DNA of 64,000 bases from Lycium barbarum (GCF_019175385.1 NC_083341.1:63707800-63771799), one strand, 5' to 3'. Positions 1 through 11,969 are shown, numbered from the stretch's first letter. The notes: generated by a model not told the origin, from the letters alone. Numbers and translations: made by a program.

Positions 1-873
1 ATGACAAGAGAATTTAAGATGACGGATATTGGTCTAATGTCATACTATCTTGGCACTAGAATGGAGCAAAAGAAGGATGCCATTTTAATTTCTCAAGGAG
101 ACTATGAGAAGGATATTCTTAAGAAATTTGAGATGGAGAATTGCAAGCCTGTTAGCACCCCTGTGGACTATGCAGTTAAATTGTTCAGCTGTGAAGATGA
201 AGAGAATATCAATCTCACATATTTCAAGAGTATTGTTGGAATATTAAGTTACTTAACTTGTACGAGACCCGATATTCTATTTGGTGTTGGACTTGTCAAT
301 CACTTTATGGAAACTCCAATAGCTTGTCATTTAAAAGCAGCCAAAAGAATACTCTGATACACTTGATTATGGAATTTTTTATTTATCTTCCAAAGACTTC
401 AAGCTTGTTGTTTATTGTGATAGTGATTGGGATGGTGATGTTGATGGCCGAAAAAGTACTACCAGATTTGTTTTCTATTTTGGTAATTCTGCATTTACAT
501 GGAATTCCAAGAAGCAACCAATTGTGACTTTTTCAACTTCTTAAGCGGAGTATGTAGCAGCTTCTTCTTATGTTTGTCATGCAATTTGGCTAAGAAAATT
601 GTTGGAAGAAATTCACCAACCAAAAGAAGATGCAACTAAGATTTGTATTGATAACAAATCGGCCATTGCGTTGGCCAAGAACCCGGTGTTTCATGAAAGG
701 AGCAACTATATTGATACTAAGCATCATTTTATTAGGGATTGCATATTCAAGAACGAGGTAGAGTTTGAGTTCGTGAAATAGCAAAACTAAGTTGCGGACA
801 TTTTCACCAAGCCATTGAAGATTGATATTTTTCAGAAGTTGCGGATGACTCTTGGAGTAGTGAATCATGTTTA
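1..873 (+). pseudogene. Ty1/copia pol 3' end: reverse transcriptase tail and RNase H (broken)
   Basis: This is the C-terminal part of a copia polyprotein that enters from the left edge. Residues 1-118 are the end of the reverse transcriptase, with the copia-typical stretches YYLGTRMEQ, PVSTPVDYAVKL and YFKSIVGILSYLTCTRPDI. After a frameshift near 350 comes RNase H: VYCDSDWDGDVDGRKS (about 410-460), AEYVAASS (about 547) and NKSAIALAKNPVFHERSNYIDTKHH in pieces (654-726), ending at a TAA at 871-873. A TAA at 541-543 stands directly before AEYVAA, and a TAG near 779 interrupts ADIFTKPL. RNase H removes the RNA strand during reverse transcription. A polypurine tract and LTR follow directly. Copia family is certain; the lineage is not decided. 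Confidence 0.9.
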
Positions 874-881
874 AGGTGGGA
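873..881 (+). other. Polypurine tract of the copia element
   Basis: AAGGTGGGA lies directly before the LTR start TGTTAAAAAT. This is where plus-strand DNA synthesis would be primed. Confidence 0.75.
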
Positions 882-1631
882 TGTTAAAAATAAACTTTTT
901 CACATTATTTAATTTATTCGCATTATATTTAATTTAGTTCATGAACTAGTAGATTAATGTATTAGGAAATACATTAATTGGTGGAAGATTCAAGATTAAT
1001 CTAGTGAGTTCTTATTCAAGTACTTGGAAGACGAGAAGTGTGAACTTACTAATAGTGATTCATGTATGCAAGGCTAGATACATGGGTGAATTCACCTATA
1101 AAAGTCATGTAATCTAGGCATTTGAATTAAGTCAAGTTGAAATAGAAAATCATCTTTCCTCCATTTCTCTTCTAACAAAATCATTGATGCCTATCAAAAG
1201 ATCCTTCTCATCTCGTAATCCAAGTAACGAACCCACTACAATTTTTTTTTTATTTTCCCACTTACTTTCCATTGAAAAATGTTTGATGGCTATTTCCCAC
1301 TGAATGTCGGTGGGAAAAATCTAAATAATAGTGTTTTCCACGGAAAAATTAGGAAGTTTCCTATTCCAATGGAAATCTGTTTCCCACCATGTGATTTCCC
1401 AGTGAACTGGTTTGGTGGGAATGAGGTGGGAATCTCATATTTTATAGAACAAATTTCTCACTGAATGTCGGTGGAAAAAAACCTTTAATTCTTGTAATGA
1501 CCAATCTCCTACTCATGAACTTTACTTTTAATTGGCGATTGAAATGAAGAACTCACAGTACTTCTGTACGTAGGACTATTATTTTCTCTCTCTTCTTTAC
1601 ATCATCAAAAACTGGTTCTCTATGAATAACA
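882..1631 (+). mobile_element. 3' LTR of the copia element (right end uncertain)
   Basis: The LTR starts with TGTTA after the polypurine tract. A TATA-like CTATAAAAG is at about 1098. The right end is uncertain because a CACTA element sits inside or at the edge. TAACA at 1627-1631 would pair with the TGTTA start and give an LTR of about 480 bp after removing the insertion. A shorter LTR ending near 1230 is also possible. The matching 5' LTR is outside the window. Confidence 0.5.
1234..1499. mobile_element. Short non-autonomous CACTA transposon (266 bp)
   Basis: The left end reads CACTACAA and the right end TTCTTGTAATG, whose reverse complement begins CATTACAAGAA, so the ends are inverted and CACTA-like with one change. 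The flanks carry a 3-bp target duplication ACC at 1231-1233 and 1500-1502, the size expected for CACTA (En/Spm) elements. Two copies of a subterminal imperfect palindrome with arms TTTCCCAC and GTGGGAAA lie at 1293-1317 and 1454-1478 (second copy degraded). No coding capacity. Confidence 0.85.
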
Positions 1632-1959
1632 TATTCAAATTATGTCTTAAGTGGATCTGTCAGGAGTTACTGAGCTCGAATTGTATTTTCGAATACTAAA
1701 GTGACCTCAGAATACCTTGACCCCTTACAATTTCTATACTACTCCTTAAAAGTATAAGCCAGCAATATAGCAACAAGTAAAAAATAGGAAATTTAAACAA
1801 GTGGGCCTTTTAACACGATATATACAATGTTGGTGATAACTGATAATGATAGTACAATATGACACCACTTAGTAATAAGAAGACAGTTGCATTTATTTGG
1901 TGATTCTTATTATACCTAGTATTCGCGCGGCTACAAGTCTATAATTTTAGTACATTATC
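1632..1959. other. Unassigned spacer
   Basis: AT-rich sequence without a recognisable gene, terminal repeat or tandem repeat. It may belong to the start of the Athila-like LTR that follows. Confidence 0.4.
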
Positions 1960-2113
1960 CCCTCATACTTTGTGCATAATTGTGTGGCTTACATTATTAT
2001 TAGTGTGTTTTGAGCTTATTATGTGTGCCATGTGCTTATTATGTGTTTCATGTGTGCAGGAAGTGCTTCGGATGAAAACAGACCAAAAAGAGACGATTTG
2101 GCAAGACTTGAAG

Positions 2114-2842
2114 CAGAGGCGGATCCAAGATTTAGAGATTCTGGGTGCCACTCTGCTGTAAAGTAGACGTATTGCAATTTACATGGTCCAAATAGAGTAA
2201 ACATTTGATTAGTTGGATCAAATGTGAGTTGCAGTTCGAGTTATTTATCTTTTCGATTTGCATAGCCAACTATTATTCCAAGTATTATCTAGAACAACTC
2301 AAGTTTATGAGCATAATTATTACTCCTATAACATAAAGAAGATTTCTTTTCTAAATTAGCGTGAACCAAGACTAAACATACCCTTTTCTCTTGTATTTAT
2401 TAAATCAATTAAATAAAAATAAAATAACATGTAAAATTAAATGTAAGAAACAACAACGGAAGAGAAGCCGGGGCAATAGGGAAAGATTATTAAAATTTTG
2501 AAGAAGAGAGAGAGAATTTGGGAGAAGAGAAAGGGTTTGTTGCAAGACGAAAATTATTTACTGAAATTTTATGCTTAAAATAAAAAGGAAGAAAAATGGT
2601 CCAACTCTACACTAACAATATTGTTTACCTAAAAATGTTCTAAAAATTGTGGTAGCAGGGAATCGATCCTGCGTCCTTGGAGAGGAAAACATGGGTTTTA
2701 ACCACTGGCACCACAGACTCAATTTGTCCTCTGGGTGGCACGGGTTATATTTATAAGAATTCTGATACATATATAAGCAAAGTTTCAACCGACGCGTGGG
2801 GGTGGCGTGGCACCCCCACAGTCCTACATAGATCCGCCCCTG
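2114..2842. mobile_element. Non-autonomous hAT transposon (729 bp)
   Basis: The ends are inverted repeats: CAGAGGCGGATC on the left and GATCCGCCCCTG on the right, each followed inward by a GGGTGCCAC-type block. A perfect 8-bp target duplication ACTTGAAG flanks it at 2106-2113 and 2843-2850, the hAT hallmark. There is no transposase. A tRNA-like segment on the minus strand lies inside (2648-2715). Confidence 0.93.
2648..2715 (-). other. tRNA-like segment inside the hAT element
   Basis: On the minus strand, GGATCGATTCC (2659-2669) matches the internal B box of tRNA genes (GGTTCGANTCC) with one change, inside a stem GCAGG...CCTGC. About 40 bases upstream, TGGTGCCAGTGG (about 2701-2712) resembles an A box with one extra base. 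It does not fold into a normal tRNA by eye. It is probably a relic or chance mimic, not a working tRNA. Confidence 0.35.
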
Positions 2843-3803
2843 ACTTGAAGCAAGGAAAAGAAGAGCTGAAGAAGGCACGTGAGGCTGCTGGACTAGCCAA
2901 GGGAGCTGACAGTCACGTAAATCGATGAGTTACACCCTCGGGGGAGCCATCGCGAGAAGCCTGGGATTTTGGCGAGAGGAGCTCTAGCTAGCCAAGTTTG
3001 GATTGGTTTGAATGATCTCCTACACAACCTAGGTCATATATAAACCTCAAGAAACATCATTTGAAGGGTACACACAACTTCTGGAGGCACAAACATACGA
3101 GGAACAAGGGCTATTGGAATTTAGCGACGAGTTTCACCTTCTTCCTTTATTTCTTATGGATTATGAATTCTAATTTTGTGTTTTTGAACAATGCTATGTA
3201 TAGCTAAATATGTACCCTAGAATTTTGATGGAACCAATTGATGGATGAACTCTTGACTGAGAGTTGTTTTACTCTCTCTATTTTTCAACTATGTTTTTAT
3301 TGTTGTTAATTAAATGGTCATCAATATAACATATTATATTTTGTATTTCTTGAGAGAGATTACAGGATTAGATTGTTGTTGAAGAACATCATTTCAAATT
3401 AGTTAAGAGATTAGTTGCTTGGATCTAAAACTGGATTATAGATAATAAAGCTTTGATGCGATCTTGTGAGTTGCTTTAATTGCTAGCTAGGATTAGATCG
3501 ACAGAATAAATTTAGAAATTACTACTATTGATAGAGAGATAGTTGCAATAAGTACAAAACTCACGATCAGTAGAGAATAGTTTGGTGAGATTATGGTGAA
3601 CAAATTGAGAATTCACTCCGATAATTGGGGAAGTCACGGTCCTTGGTTTTTTACTCTTGAATATACTTCATCTCTTAGTTGATAATTTTGTTGCTCTAGT
3701 ATTTTATAGTTCTCTGTGGGATTCGATTTTGAACTCTTTATACGGATATATTTGCAGCAACCGCTTATTCTTTTGAGGACTAGAGTTGGCCAACATCAAA
3801 TTC

Positions 3804-3822
3804 TTGCGTCGTTGCCGGGGAA
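3804..3822 (+). other. Primer-binding site, tRNA-Asp type (Athila-like)
   Basis: GCGTCGTTGCCGGGGA is close to the complement of the 3' end of plant tRNA-Asp, the primer used by Athila elements. It has a small deletion and one change at its 5' side. It lies a few bases after the inferred LTR end. Confidence 0.75.
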
Positions 3823-4274
3823 CCAATGATTTAGTCGTAGTTGTAATATTGCTAGATTTCAAATGTCACGATAAGTCATGCGGGCACCTACCTTTCCCAC
3901 CTCGGTAGGCGAACCCTTAACTCAACATTCATAAATAATAGAAAATAGCGGAAGAAGTAAAATAGCGAAAGTCTCACAACTATAATATAAATTAGAAAAT
4001 GCGGAAGTAAATGAAATCCGCCCCAGTATCTGGTCTAGTCATACAAGAGCATCTAACTAAAATCTACAAGTCTGGAATATCAATAATACATTAAGTCCGA
4101 ATATGTCTCGGAATAGGAAATAAGACATAAATAAGAAGAATCTTCAAGGTGGCGGATGTCTCGTGCTCACCCTATAGACTCTAAGCAAATCTCGGAGCGA
4201 CTTTCAGCCACGAGAAATAGAAGTAGATCCAACCTGGAATTCTACATTCATAAAATAATGCAGCAAGTGCAGGT

Positions 4275-4295
4275 CAGTACAAAACTACAGTACTG
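4275..4295. other. Tekay LTR hairpin CAGTAC/GTACTG (Tekay-A)
   Basis: CAGTAC, a 9-base loop, then GTACTG. Equivalent hairpins occur in the other Tekay LTR families of this window at 10537, 21971, 29339, 40697 and 51231. Confidence 0.6.
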
Positions 4296-5762
4296 GTAAG
4301 TATCATCGGCCAACTAAGTATAACTAACATAATTCAGACAATAAAGTAAGATAAGCAGATAAATCAACAAGTATAAGTCAGCCACAAACAAAACGAAGTA
4401 CACGTCATCACCTAGGTGGAAACATCTAAACCTCAGTGTGCCAAGTCTCAATATATCCAATCCGAACCCAACAACACAAGTAAATCACCAGATAATCACA
4501 ATATAAGCCATAATGCAATGCAATTCAATGATGTAAGAATGAAAATGAAATGCCATGCAATGTTGTGTAAACATGTACTCCGGACGGAATACCTCCACGT
4601 CTCGGTAGCACAACCCAAGCTGACTCGCGAAGTCTAGGTGCTACTCGTCCCGAATCTTTGCCCAGAAGACAGACAAGATTCCGAATCTTTTCCACGGAGG
4701 ATTTTCATCAGCACCACCCTAGGGTACGCCAACAATATATCATGAAGGATGAGAATGTATGCAATGTATGTGCCAACATCAATAATCAAATAAATATCAC
4801 TAGCACCAAACATGGGTACGCCAACAATATCATGAAAGACTACACAAGTCATATAAAACTCTATTCTCGTATCAACATCAACAAGTAAGGTACTACAATA
4901 TCACAATCAAGTTGGAACAACAGTTCCCAATATATACTAACAACACGTGGCGTCAAGCCCACAACGATAGAACAATCAAGCCACAACACAACGGGGTGGC
5001 TAACAATAATCATACAACAGGGCCCAACCTATTACCATATCCAACCCAACTTCATACCCGAAGGTTTACATGTTGTCTCTGACAATATCATCTAAATATA
5101 TGCTTCGCTAAATGAAGTCTCACCAAGGGTAAGCCATAACGTACCTGGATTGCCGAACAGCAATATACCAACAATCACTCCTCAGCCTTGCCCTTCCGCT
5201 GAGCCTCAAGATCAAGAAAGTATAGGCATATTTGAAATCTAGATTAGAATTCATGAAGATCGATACCTATATTGCTATCATTCAAATTAGGTCAAAACCA
5301 ACCCTAGAATTTGGGGAAACGGGGCCCACAAGGTCAAAACGGGAAATTCACAGGTAAAGTATCCAATTAAACACTAGGTGATATAACCCATCAACTAATT
5401 GCTAAATTAACTCAAGGATTCATCCAATTTCGAAATCCAGGAAAAACCCCCAATTTTTGGTATAAACTCTAACTTTTGGATTCAAAGATTCAACACTAAT
5501 AGTGGAAGATATATAATTAACAACCTTAATTACATCATAATCTAGCATAAACCCAATTAATTTCATCATTTAAAAGCCTAAGTAGAATATCCATTAAATC
5601 CATTTTTTATCTTCCATTACTAAGGAACTAAAAAGGAAAGAGGGATTTTAATATGATTAGGAATAAGGAATTAGTAAGGACATTAGCAGGACTTACCACC
5701 AAGAATTTATCCCAAGAATCTTCTAGAACAGTTCCCAAGAGCTCAAATTTCATAATGGTAAT

Positions 5763-7080
5763 TAGGGCTGTTCACGGTTTTGGTTAAAACCAAAATCAAA
5801 CCGAATAAAAAAAAATCAACATTTGGTTTGGTTTGGTTTGATTTGGTTTTAAATTTTAAAAACCGATAATATTTTATTTGGTTATGGTTCTAGTAAAAAA
5901 TAACCGAATAAATAACCGAACCAAACCGATAAATTATATACATAAATTTTATAATTATTTATATGTATAATATTAGTTTTTCATAAATAATTATAAATAT
6001 TTTATACCTTTTAATCATTAATTTGATTTTTGGTCTACTTATTTCACATGATTGTTTAAGGCCTATGTTTTTAAGAATATGTCCAAGCCCATGTCTTTAA
6101 GACTTTTAACTCTTTTAAGTGGTAAGTGTAAACCTACTAACAGAAGCTCACGTTAGAGTCTAATGTCTTTTAACTTAAATTTTTAGCCTTTCTTTCTCAG
6201 CCATTTGATTTTAGGTTGTTTCTTTTTTTATTTTTTTGAATTTATACCTTTCTTTTTTCTTGTCAGAATGGGTCCTAAACTTCTAATATTTTTCATATGT
6301 AAAGGACAGAGGTTGTAGATTTGGAGGTTCCTATAGAAGATACTTCAGTAACATCAGCATTTGTTGCAACTCAAGTACATGGTAATGCCCTAGTACTTCT
6401 TCTATGGGTAATCCTTCTAAAAAGCAGAAAAGAACAACTTCTTGTAGTCGAGACCCTAGCCTTAGGGATAATGATAGAAAAACATCTGAAGTTTGGGTTC
6501 ATTACACAAAGTTTTTTTAATAAAATGGGAGAATTGAGGACAAAATGCAAGTACTGCCCTAAAGTTTGGGATCATTACACAAAGTTTTTTTATTTCATAT
6601 ATTTTCATTTTAATTTTAGGTAGTCTTTATGTTTAATTAATATGTATGTTTATAACAACTAAAAGCTCCTATGCTCTACTTTATTTAGGTATGTGCCTTA
6701 AGATGATAAAAATGGTGCAACCACTACTAAGTTAGTTTTTAGCTCTATATGTAATAGTTTAGCAACTTTGGGTAACTTGAGTACTACACTATCACTAATA
6801 GTAAAAATGTTTCTATGATGTATGTTCCACCTTAAACTATAAATAAAGGTTATCGTTTGAACAAAAAAAAAAAGACATGTCTTTTTTAACTTTTTAATGT
6901 TTTACTGATAAGTCTCATGGCTGCTAGTCATAAATCGAAAAATTGAACCAAACCGAACCAAACTGATGGTTATTATTTTATTTGGTTTGGTTATGGTTTT
7001 ATACATTTAAAAACCGACTAAATTGGTTTGGTTATGGTTTTAATCAATAACCAACCCAAGCCGAACCATGAACGCCCCTA
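5763..7080 (+). mobile_element. Defective hAT transposon (1,318 bp)
   Basis: Terminal inverted repeats are TAGGGCTGTTCACGG on the left and CATGAACGCCCCTA on the right. Both flanks carry the 8-bp duplication ATGGTAAT (5755-5762 and 7081-7088). Long subterminal stretches are rich in GGTTTGGTT / AACCAAACC repeats. The centre keeps a piece of the BED zinc-finger end of a hAT transposase. It sits inside the Tekay-A LTR, so it inserted after that LTR. Confidence 0.93.
6321..6623 (+). pseudogene. hAT transposase remnant, BED zinc-finger region
   Basis: Two frames carry pieces of the N-terminal part of a hAT transposase. One reads NPSKKQKRTTS and RKTSEVWVHYTKFF (about 6407-6517); the other reads KMGELRTKCKYCPKVWDHYT (about 6523-6582), where CKYC matches the first metal-binding pair of a BED finger. 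BED fingers bind DNA at transposon ends. The segment AAGTTTGGG.TCATTACACAAAG is present twice, about 68 bp apart, so the fragment is internally duplicated. The catalytic and dimerisation domains are absent. Confidence 0.7.
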
Positions 7081-7793
7081 ATGGTAATAAATGATAGACT
7101 AATGGCTTTTAATACACACTTAATGAAAATAACAGGCCCGATACCGTTACGGCGGCATCGGGACCGCCACAGTGCCACCGCCCCGGAGTCCACTCAGACC
7201 GTCAGGACAGTTAGGCAAAAATAAGCTTGGCCGTCCCAGCGGCCATCACGCTGCTACGGCGGTGCCACTGGGACTGTACTGGCGTCGGCCAGGTGGACAC
7301 CAGGTACCAGAAATCCTAATTATTTCCCAAGTCTCAACCGAAATCCCGACCAACTCCCGAGGCCATCTGTTCGCAAACCACATACACAGACCCGCATAAA
7401 AACACGCTACGAACGCACTTGTGGCCTCGGAATTCCCAGCGGAGGTTTCGTTGACTGAGTCAACCCCCGATACCTCAATTCCAACTTTCCAACCCAAGTC
7501 CCAAAATGCATCCAGGTGCATTCGGAATCGAGCCAGATATACTCACAAGTTCTAAGTGACCATCTGGACCTCTCGGAATCGACGAATTTTCGATAAAGAT
7601 CCGTTTACCCAAAAGTCAACTTTGAGTCAACCCTTTTCGCTTTAAGCCTAAATTTCACAAAAAGTTGCCCAAATCAAATCTAAATACCTCGGGAAGCGTG
7701 TCAACAGTCCCCTCAGGTTAAAAGGTAGCTAACGAAGCTCGGGAAAGGGTCAAAAGGGTCGGAAATGCAGTAATGACCAAACAGGTCATTACA

Positions 7794-10054
7794 TCAAATA
7801 CTAATTAAACAATCACTCGTCCTCGAGCGACAAGGAAGCGAGGACGGAAAAATGCTCAAATCGGCAATAACTGAAGATATCGGCTACGCATGTCGAACTT
7901 CTCCTTACAGGAAAGATTCTCATCGAACAAAACTGAATCCCAATGAATGATACATAAACCACCCAAAATGGTACTTCTCTAACACAGAACCATGGAAAAC
8001 TGGATGACAGATCTGGTGAAAAACTAATTCATAGAACAAGGGTCCAACAATGAGTAGTCTCAACGGCCAATACACCTCGGGCTCACTTGCCCTCTTTCCC
8101 AAATCGCAAGACCGCCTTGCCGGGTGTAACATAAAAGCCTGATCGTTCATTCTACCAGTCACAACTCTCTAACATGGCTCAAGATCCATTTCTCGTATCT
8201 CCGCATTCAAATTTCCTTCTCAACTGATCCTCGGATAATAATTTGCTTTTACCCAAATTCTTTGATTGGATAACACTGCAATCCTGAACGCGATCAATAG
8301 GTCCCACAAACACTTTCCCAAACCAACGCAATCCTCTAAAACCTGGTCACAAACCATAGCCCATTCTGAACCAATAAAATACTCTGATTCCGCTAACTCC
8401 TTCTCCCACATCTTCTAAAGTCGTTACTCACACCGCGATTTCTTAGAAATATATGAACATATATACCAAAATTTTGAACTCATAACTTACTCTCGCCAGA
8501 AAGAATCTTTGATTCATCTGCGATCTCTTCGCAATTCTATCAAAATTGATCTTATCGGCAGCCAACTTGGCCAGTTCCACATCTTTTTGAACCTTCAAAT
8601 CACAATCCAGGAACCATACTACTAAATATCTCATCGAACAAACAACTGATCACTATAGAGATTTCTTGCACAACAGTTCCTTCTCAAATCTGTACTAGGC
8701 TCATTGCATACTCTTATTCTTTCCCGAATAACTGTTCTCAGAAAACATCATCAAATCCACTAGAAAACCCTTACAAAGCTCGATAAATCGGTCATACCCC
8801 AAATCTGAGCCAAAATGCTTCGAGTCCTTAGATATCTTACTGGAGGTGTAATTATAGACCTTTAAGCTTAACTCGAACCATGCTGACCCTGAATGAATGT
8901 ACAACTCTCGAATATCACCAATAGTCATTAGAACCGACTCCAAATTTCGAAACAAATCACAGCCATACCACGCATAACAAATCATGTCTATTACTTTCGA
9001 CTCCATAAGTTGAGTCCTATCCAAGTTATCAACTTAGTACCGAAGAGCTATACCTTACAATTTCAATCTTCATATTTCTCAACCTTTACCCGATACGCAA
9101 TTCCGATACAACCCGAACCTTTCGACGCGAAACCTGAAGCCTCATATAGTAATTAGATTACCATCGAACCTCTCATAGTATCACCTCGATATGCTCGTAA
9201 ATTCTCCGAAAGTATTCAGTCTTACACTGCCGCTCTAAATCTCACGCGATCACCCCCAAGTCTTTAATAACCAAAAACTCTTACCCAAACCGTCCAGTCA
9301 ATACCACTTGCAACATAAAATATCACCACGAGTGGGGTCTCACCTCGAAAATATAACTCTAGTCCTCACATGATAGGGATTCCACAATGTTCTCTCTTAA
9401 GGCATGCTAACTCATCCTCTGTAGAATATTACGAAACTTATCCGAAGGTGTACCACCAAGACACTTCTTATAAACCTCAACATATCGGTTCACTAAATTT
9501 GCTTCTCACTAGTAGCTGATCACGAACCTCACCGGACTCTGTCATATCACATAGTCCATTCCAGTAGATTTCCTTCTTAAGCTCACACAACAATCACATC
9601 TCACTTGCAATAAGTAAGAAAACGACACCACAATCCATACTGGCCCAACAAATCCCCAAGATGTACCTTTTTCTTACTGATTCACAATCAACTATACCTT
9701 TTCTCGACTTGTCAATTTCCTAATTTCTAATCAATTCACGATCAGCAATACCTTAGTCAATCCTCGAATCCACTCAATCGAACACCGCATAATCATAAGT
9801 TCTGCAAGCTAGCCGAATCATTTCGAGAGATAGGATAATACCACACACTTTGCACATTAGAGTTTTCTTAACACTTACAACTTAAAATTGAACACTCTCT
9901 AAATCCAGCATATCGCACAACAGTCTCACTAATAGCCTCATGTATCTCACAGAAGCATCCTTTCCCGAATTGCCTTACTCAATTTACAAAATGTTAAGTC
10001 GAACTCAACTCAGTTAATCCATCATCGATCTACCATCTCAAGTATCCATGTTCA
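7794..10054 (-). pseudogene. Decayed Tekay-A interior with integrase C-terminal remnants
   Basis: On the minus strand, between about 8095 and 7960, a frame reads CDLGKRASEPEVYWPLRLL and then YELVFHQICHPVFHGSVLEKY in pieces. It lines up with the integrase GPY/F end of the better preserved Tekay-D element (FGKKG...PRYIGP...YELDLP...HPVFHVSMLRK). Further upstream on the same strand (8411-8220) are weaker matches to the part just before it. The rest, up to 10054, has many stops and no clear domain. At only 2.3 kb the interior is far shorter than a full Tekay, so much is deleted. A degenerate primer-site-like TGGATACTTGAG lies next to 10054. Confidence 0.6.
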
Positions 10055-10845
10055 TGTCACGACCCAACCGGAGGGCCATGACGGGCACCCGGAACTAACC
10101 TACCGAGCACCTTTTAACATACTTCTCATTATTATTTCTAGGTGGACCATAAAATATAACTCATGAATATCATAATCTGTAGGGGCATGAGTTCAAAAAG
10201 TAAATACATCTCTTTATAAACGTCATCAACTATGCCCATATGTACAAGCTGACAGGGCTGTCAAAAATGATATACAAAGATATGAACTGACAAGGTTATA
10301 AAGCTTCTAACTGTATACACCTATCTACGGGCCTCTACATAGAGTGCATAGTATCATAAGGACGGGATAGGGCCTCGCCGTGCCCAAATATGTACACAAA
10401 AGAATAATACCACTACAATGCAGCTCCGAGGCAAATGGAGCGCTCCTGAGAAGTCACTGATGAAACACCTAAGGATCTGATCTGTCTCCTTACCTACCTG
10501 TGGGCATGAACGCAGCGTCCACAAGTAAAAGGATGTCAGTACAAATAATGTACTGAGTATGTAAGGCATGAATAGCAACATGATGAAAGCATGAAGATAA
10601 CGTAAGATAAAGAGATCAATTTTATACATCAGAATACCTCTTAAGGTGGCTGTCATGCATACTTATCCTTATTCTAAAGAAAACATTTTCAGATATACCT
10701 ATGTGTATAATGATGTTGTACCCGACCATAGCAAGACTCGGTGTTATCCGTACCCAACTGCAATGGTGTGCACAATAGGTGTCGTACTCGACCGACTATA
10801 GCGCACTTGGTGTAAGAAAATACATTGATATATATATATATATAT
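10055..10845 (-). mobile_element. Tekay-B LTR fragment (reverse), cut by Ogre1
   Basis: It begins on the plus strand with TGTCACGACCCAACCGG...CGGGCACCCGG, the reversed end of a Tekay LTR, and resembles 58603 onward (same family as Tekay-D) in order and wording: the ..CTAGGTG.ACC.., GTACACAAAAGAATAA and CCTG.GGGCATGA blocks. It stops in a short TA repeat where the Ogre1 5' LTR starts. Confidence 0.75.
10537..10555. other. Tekay LTR hairpin CAGTAC/GTACTG (Tekay-B)
   Basis: Perfect 6-bp arms around a 7-base loop (AAATAAT), in the LTR fragment cut by Ogre1. Confidence 0.6.
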
Positions 10846-11017
10846 TGTTGACACCCAATTTTGTCCCGCCTTTCCTCCGAAACGTTTATTTGCGCTTCTA
10901 ATATTTTTGATAACTTAAGAATAATTATTAATATTTTATTACAAATTAGCTTTTATTAATATCGTCGTTTTCCATTATCCAACTATAGTCATTGGTTATT
11001 ATCACTATTATTACCGC

Positions 11018-11018
<1 letters not shown>

Positions 11019-11113
<95 letters not shown>

Positions 11114-11130
11114 TACTACTACTACTACTA
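11019..11130. repeat. (ATT)n(ACT)n microsatellite in the Ogre1 5' LTR
   Basis: About 31 ATT units followed by about 6 ACT units. The matching site in the 3' LTR (37694-37772) has about 21 ATT units. Open frames of polyisoleucine here are artefacts of the repeat. Confidence 0.95.
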
Positions 11131-11969
11131 TTATTGTTATTATTATTATATTGCCATCATTCAATATTATAATCGTCATGATTGCTTTTAACATTTCTAT
11201 TTATCATCTTATGCAAAATGCATCGCATTTATCTTGTTACTTATTTTTAAACTTTATAAATATTATCACGCAATTATTACGATATCATGTAATTTTATTT
11301 GAGTATTAATAAATATGTTTTTACATTAAGTAATATTTTAGCACGCGTTAATTTTGGAAGCCTAAAGAAATATACGAAGAAAGGTATTTTCAGTCCAAGA
11401 ATTGAGCCCAAAATCTATTCCAAAATAAAATCCCAAGGGGCTTCAGCAATACAACCCATTGGCTATCCAAAAATGCAGCCCAGACAGCTCCAAATAGGCC
11501 CAAATCAGTTAGCCCAATTAATTACCCAAGAAATACCTAACGACCCGTCCCATTTTTGTTTTTCTTATTCATCTTCCAAACCTAATCCTTGATCCCAAAC
11601 ATTCAGCCGCGCCTCCCTTCCTTCCACTCCTTTCTCCATTTTTGGCTAAACCCTACCCTTCTTTAGCCACGGACAGAGTTGTCTATCCCATTTTGTACAA
11701 AATTTGTCTCTACATCTGCCTACATATGTGCTCTGTTGTTGAAAGAGAAGGCTTTCCCGTTCTTGCTTGAGGACGCGCGATAATCTTCAAAATCCATAAG
11801 TGGTCGAGCCATTTTCGGGTAATATCCAAATCAAATCACGTGAAGATCTGTTCGAAAACACCTTCAATACTCCGATTTACACGGTTCCATTTTGACTCGT
11901 TTTCAAAACGCTAGATGATGGAAATCCCGCCCAAAAAACTTCGAATCCTAGCAAACCCTAACCTGGATC

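Larger units (their letters stand above)
1960..3800 (+). mobile_element. Athila-like LTR, interrupted by a hAT element
   Basis: The stretch before the primer site has the look of an Athila 5' LTR end: TTCTCTGTGGGATTCGATTT at about 3711 and GCAGCAACCGCTTATTCTTT at about 3756, then a tRNA-Asp type primer site. The left boundary is an estimate. Removing the hAT insertion at 2114-2842 joins GGCAAGACTTGAAG to CAAGGAAAAGAAG. Only about 40 bp remain after the primer site before the Tekay-A LTR cuts in, so the element is truncated. Confidence 0.6.
3864..7793 (-). mobile_element. Tekay-A LTR (reverse orientation), split by a hAT element
   Basis: Read on the minus strand the LTR starts TGTAATGACC (ending at plus position 7793) and ends TCGTGACA (plus position 3864). 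Without the 1,318-bp hAT and its duplication it is about 2.6 kb. A second copy of its first half kilobase is at 44911-45435. It is the 3' LTR of a decayed minus-strand element whose interior is 7794-10054. Family assignment to Tekay/Del chromoviruses rests on the LTR ends and the integrase remnants next door. Confidence 0.8.

Noticed and set aside
1270..1480. A small gene at 1279-1464
   Set aside because: It lies wholly inside the CACTA element and consists of its palindromic repeats.
2648..2715. A functional tRNA gene
   Set aside because: The acceptor, D and anticodon arms do not pair properly by eye; only the boxes resemble a tRNA.
3864..10845. Tekay-A LTR (3864) and the fragment at 10055 as the two LTRs of one element
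   Set aside because: After the shared TGTCACGA start their sequences differ too much; the 10055 fragment matches the Tekay-D family instead.
10946..11309. Open frames of polyisoleucine or similar on both strands
   Set aside because: They are translations of the ATT microsatellite in the LTR; the same happens at 37654-37951.
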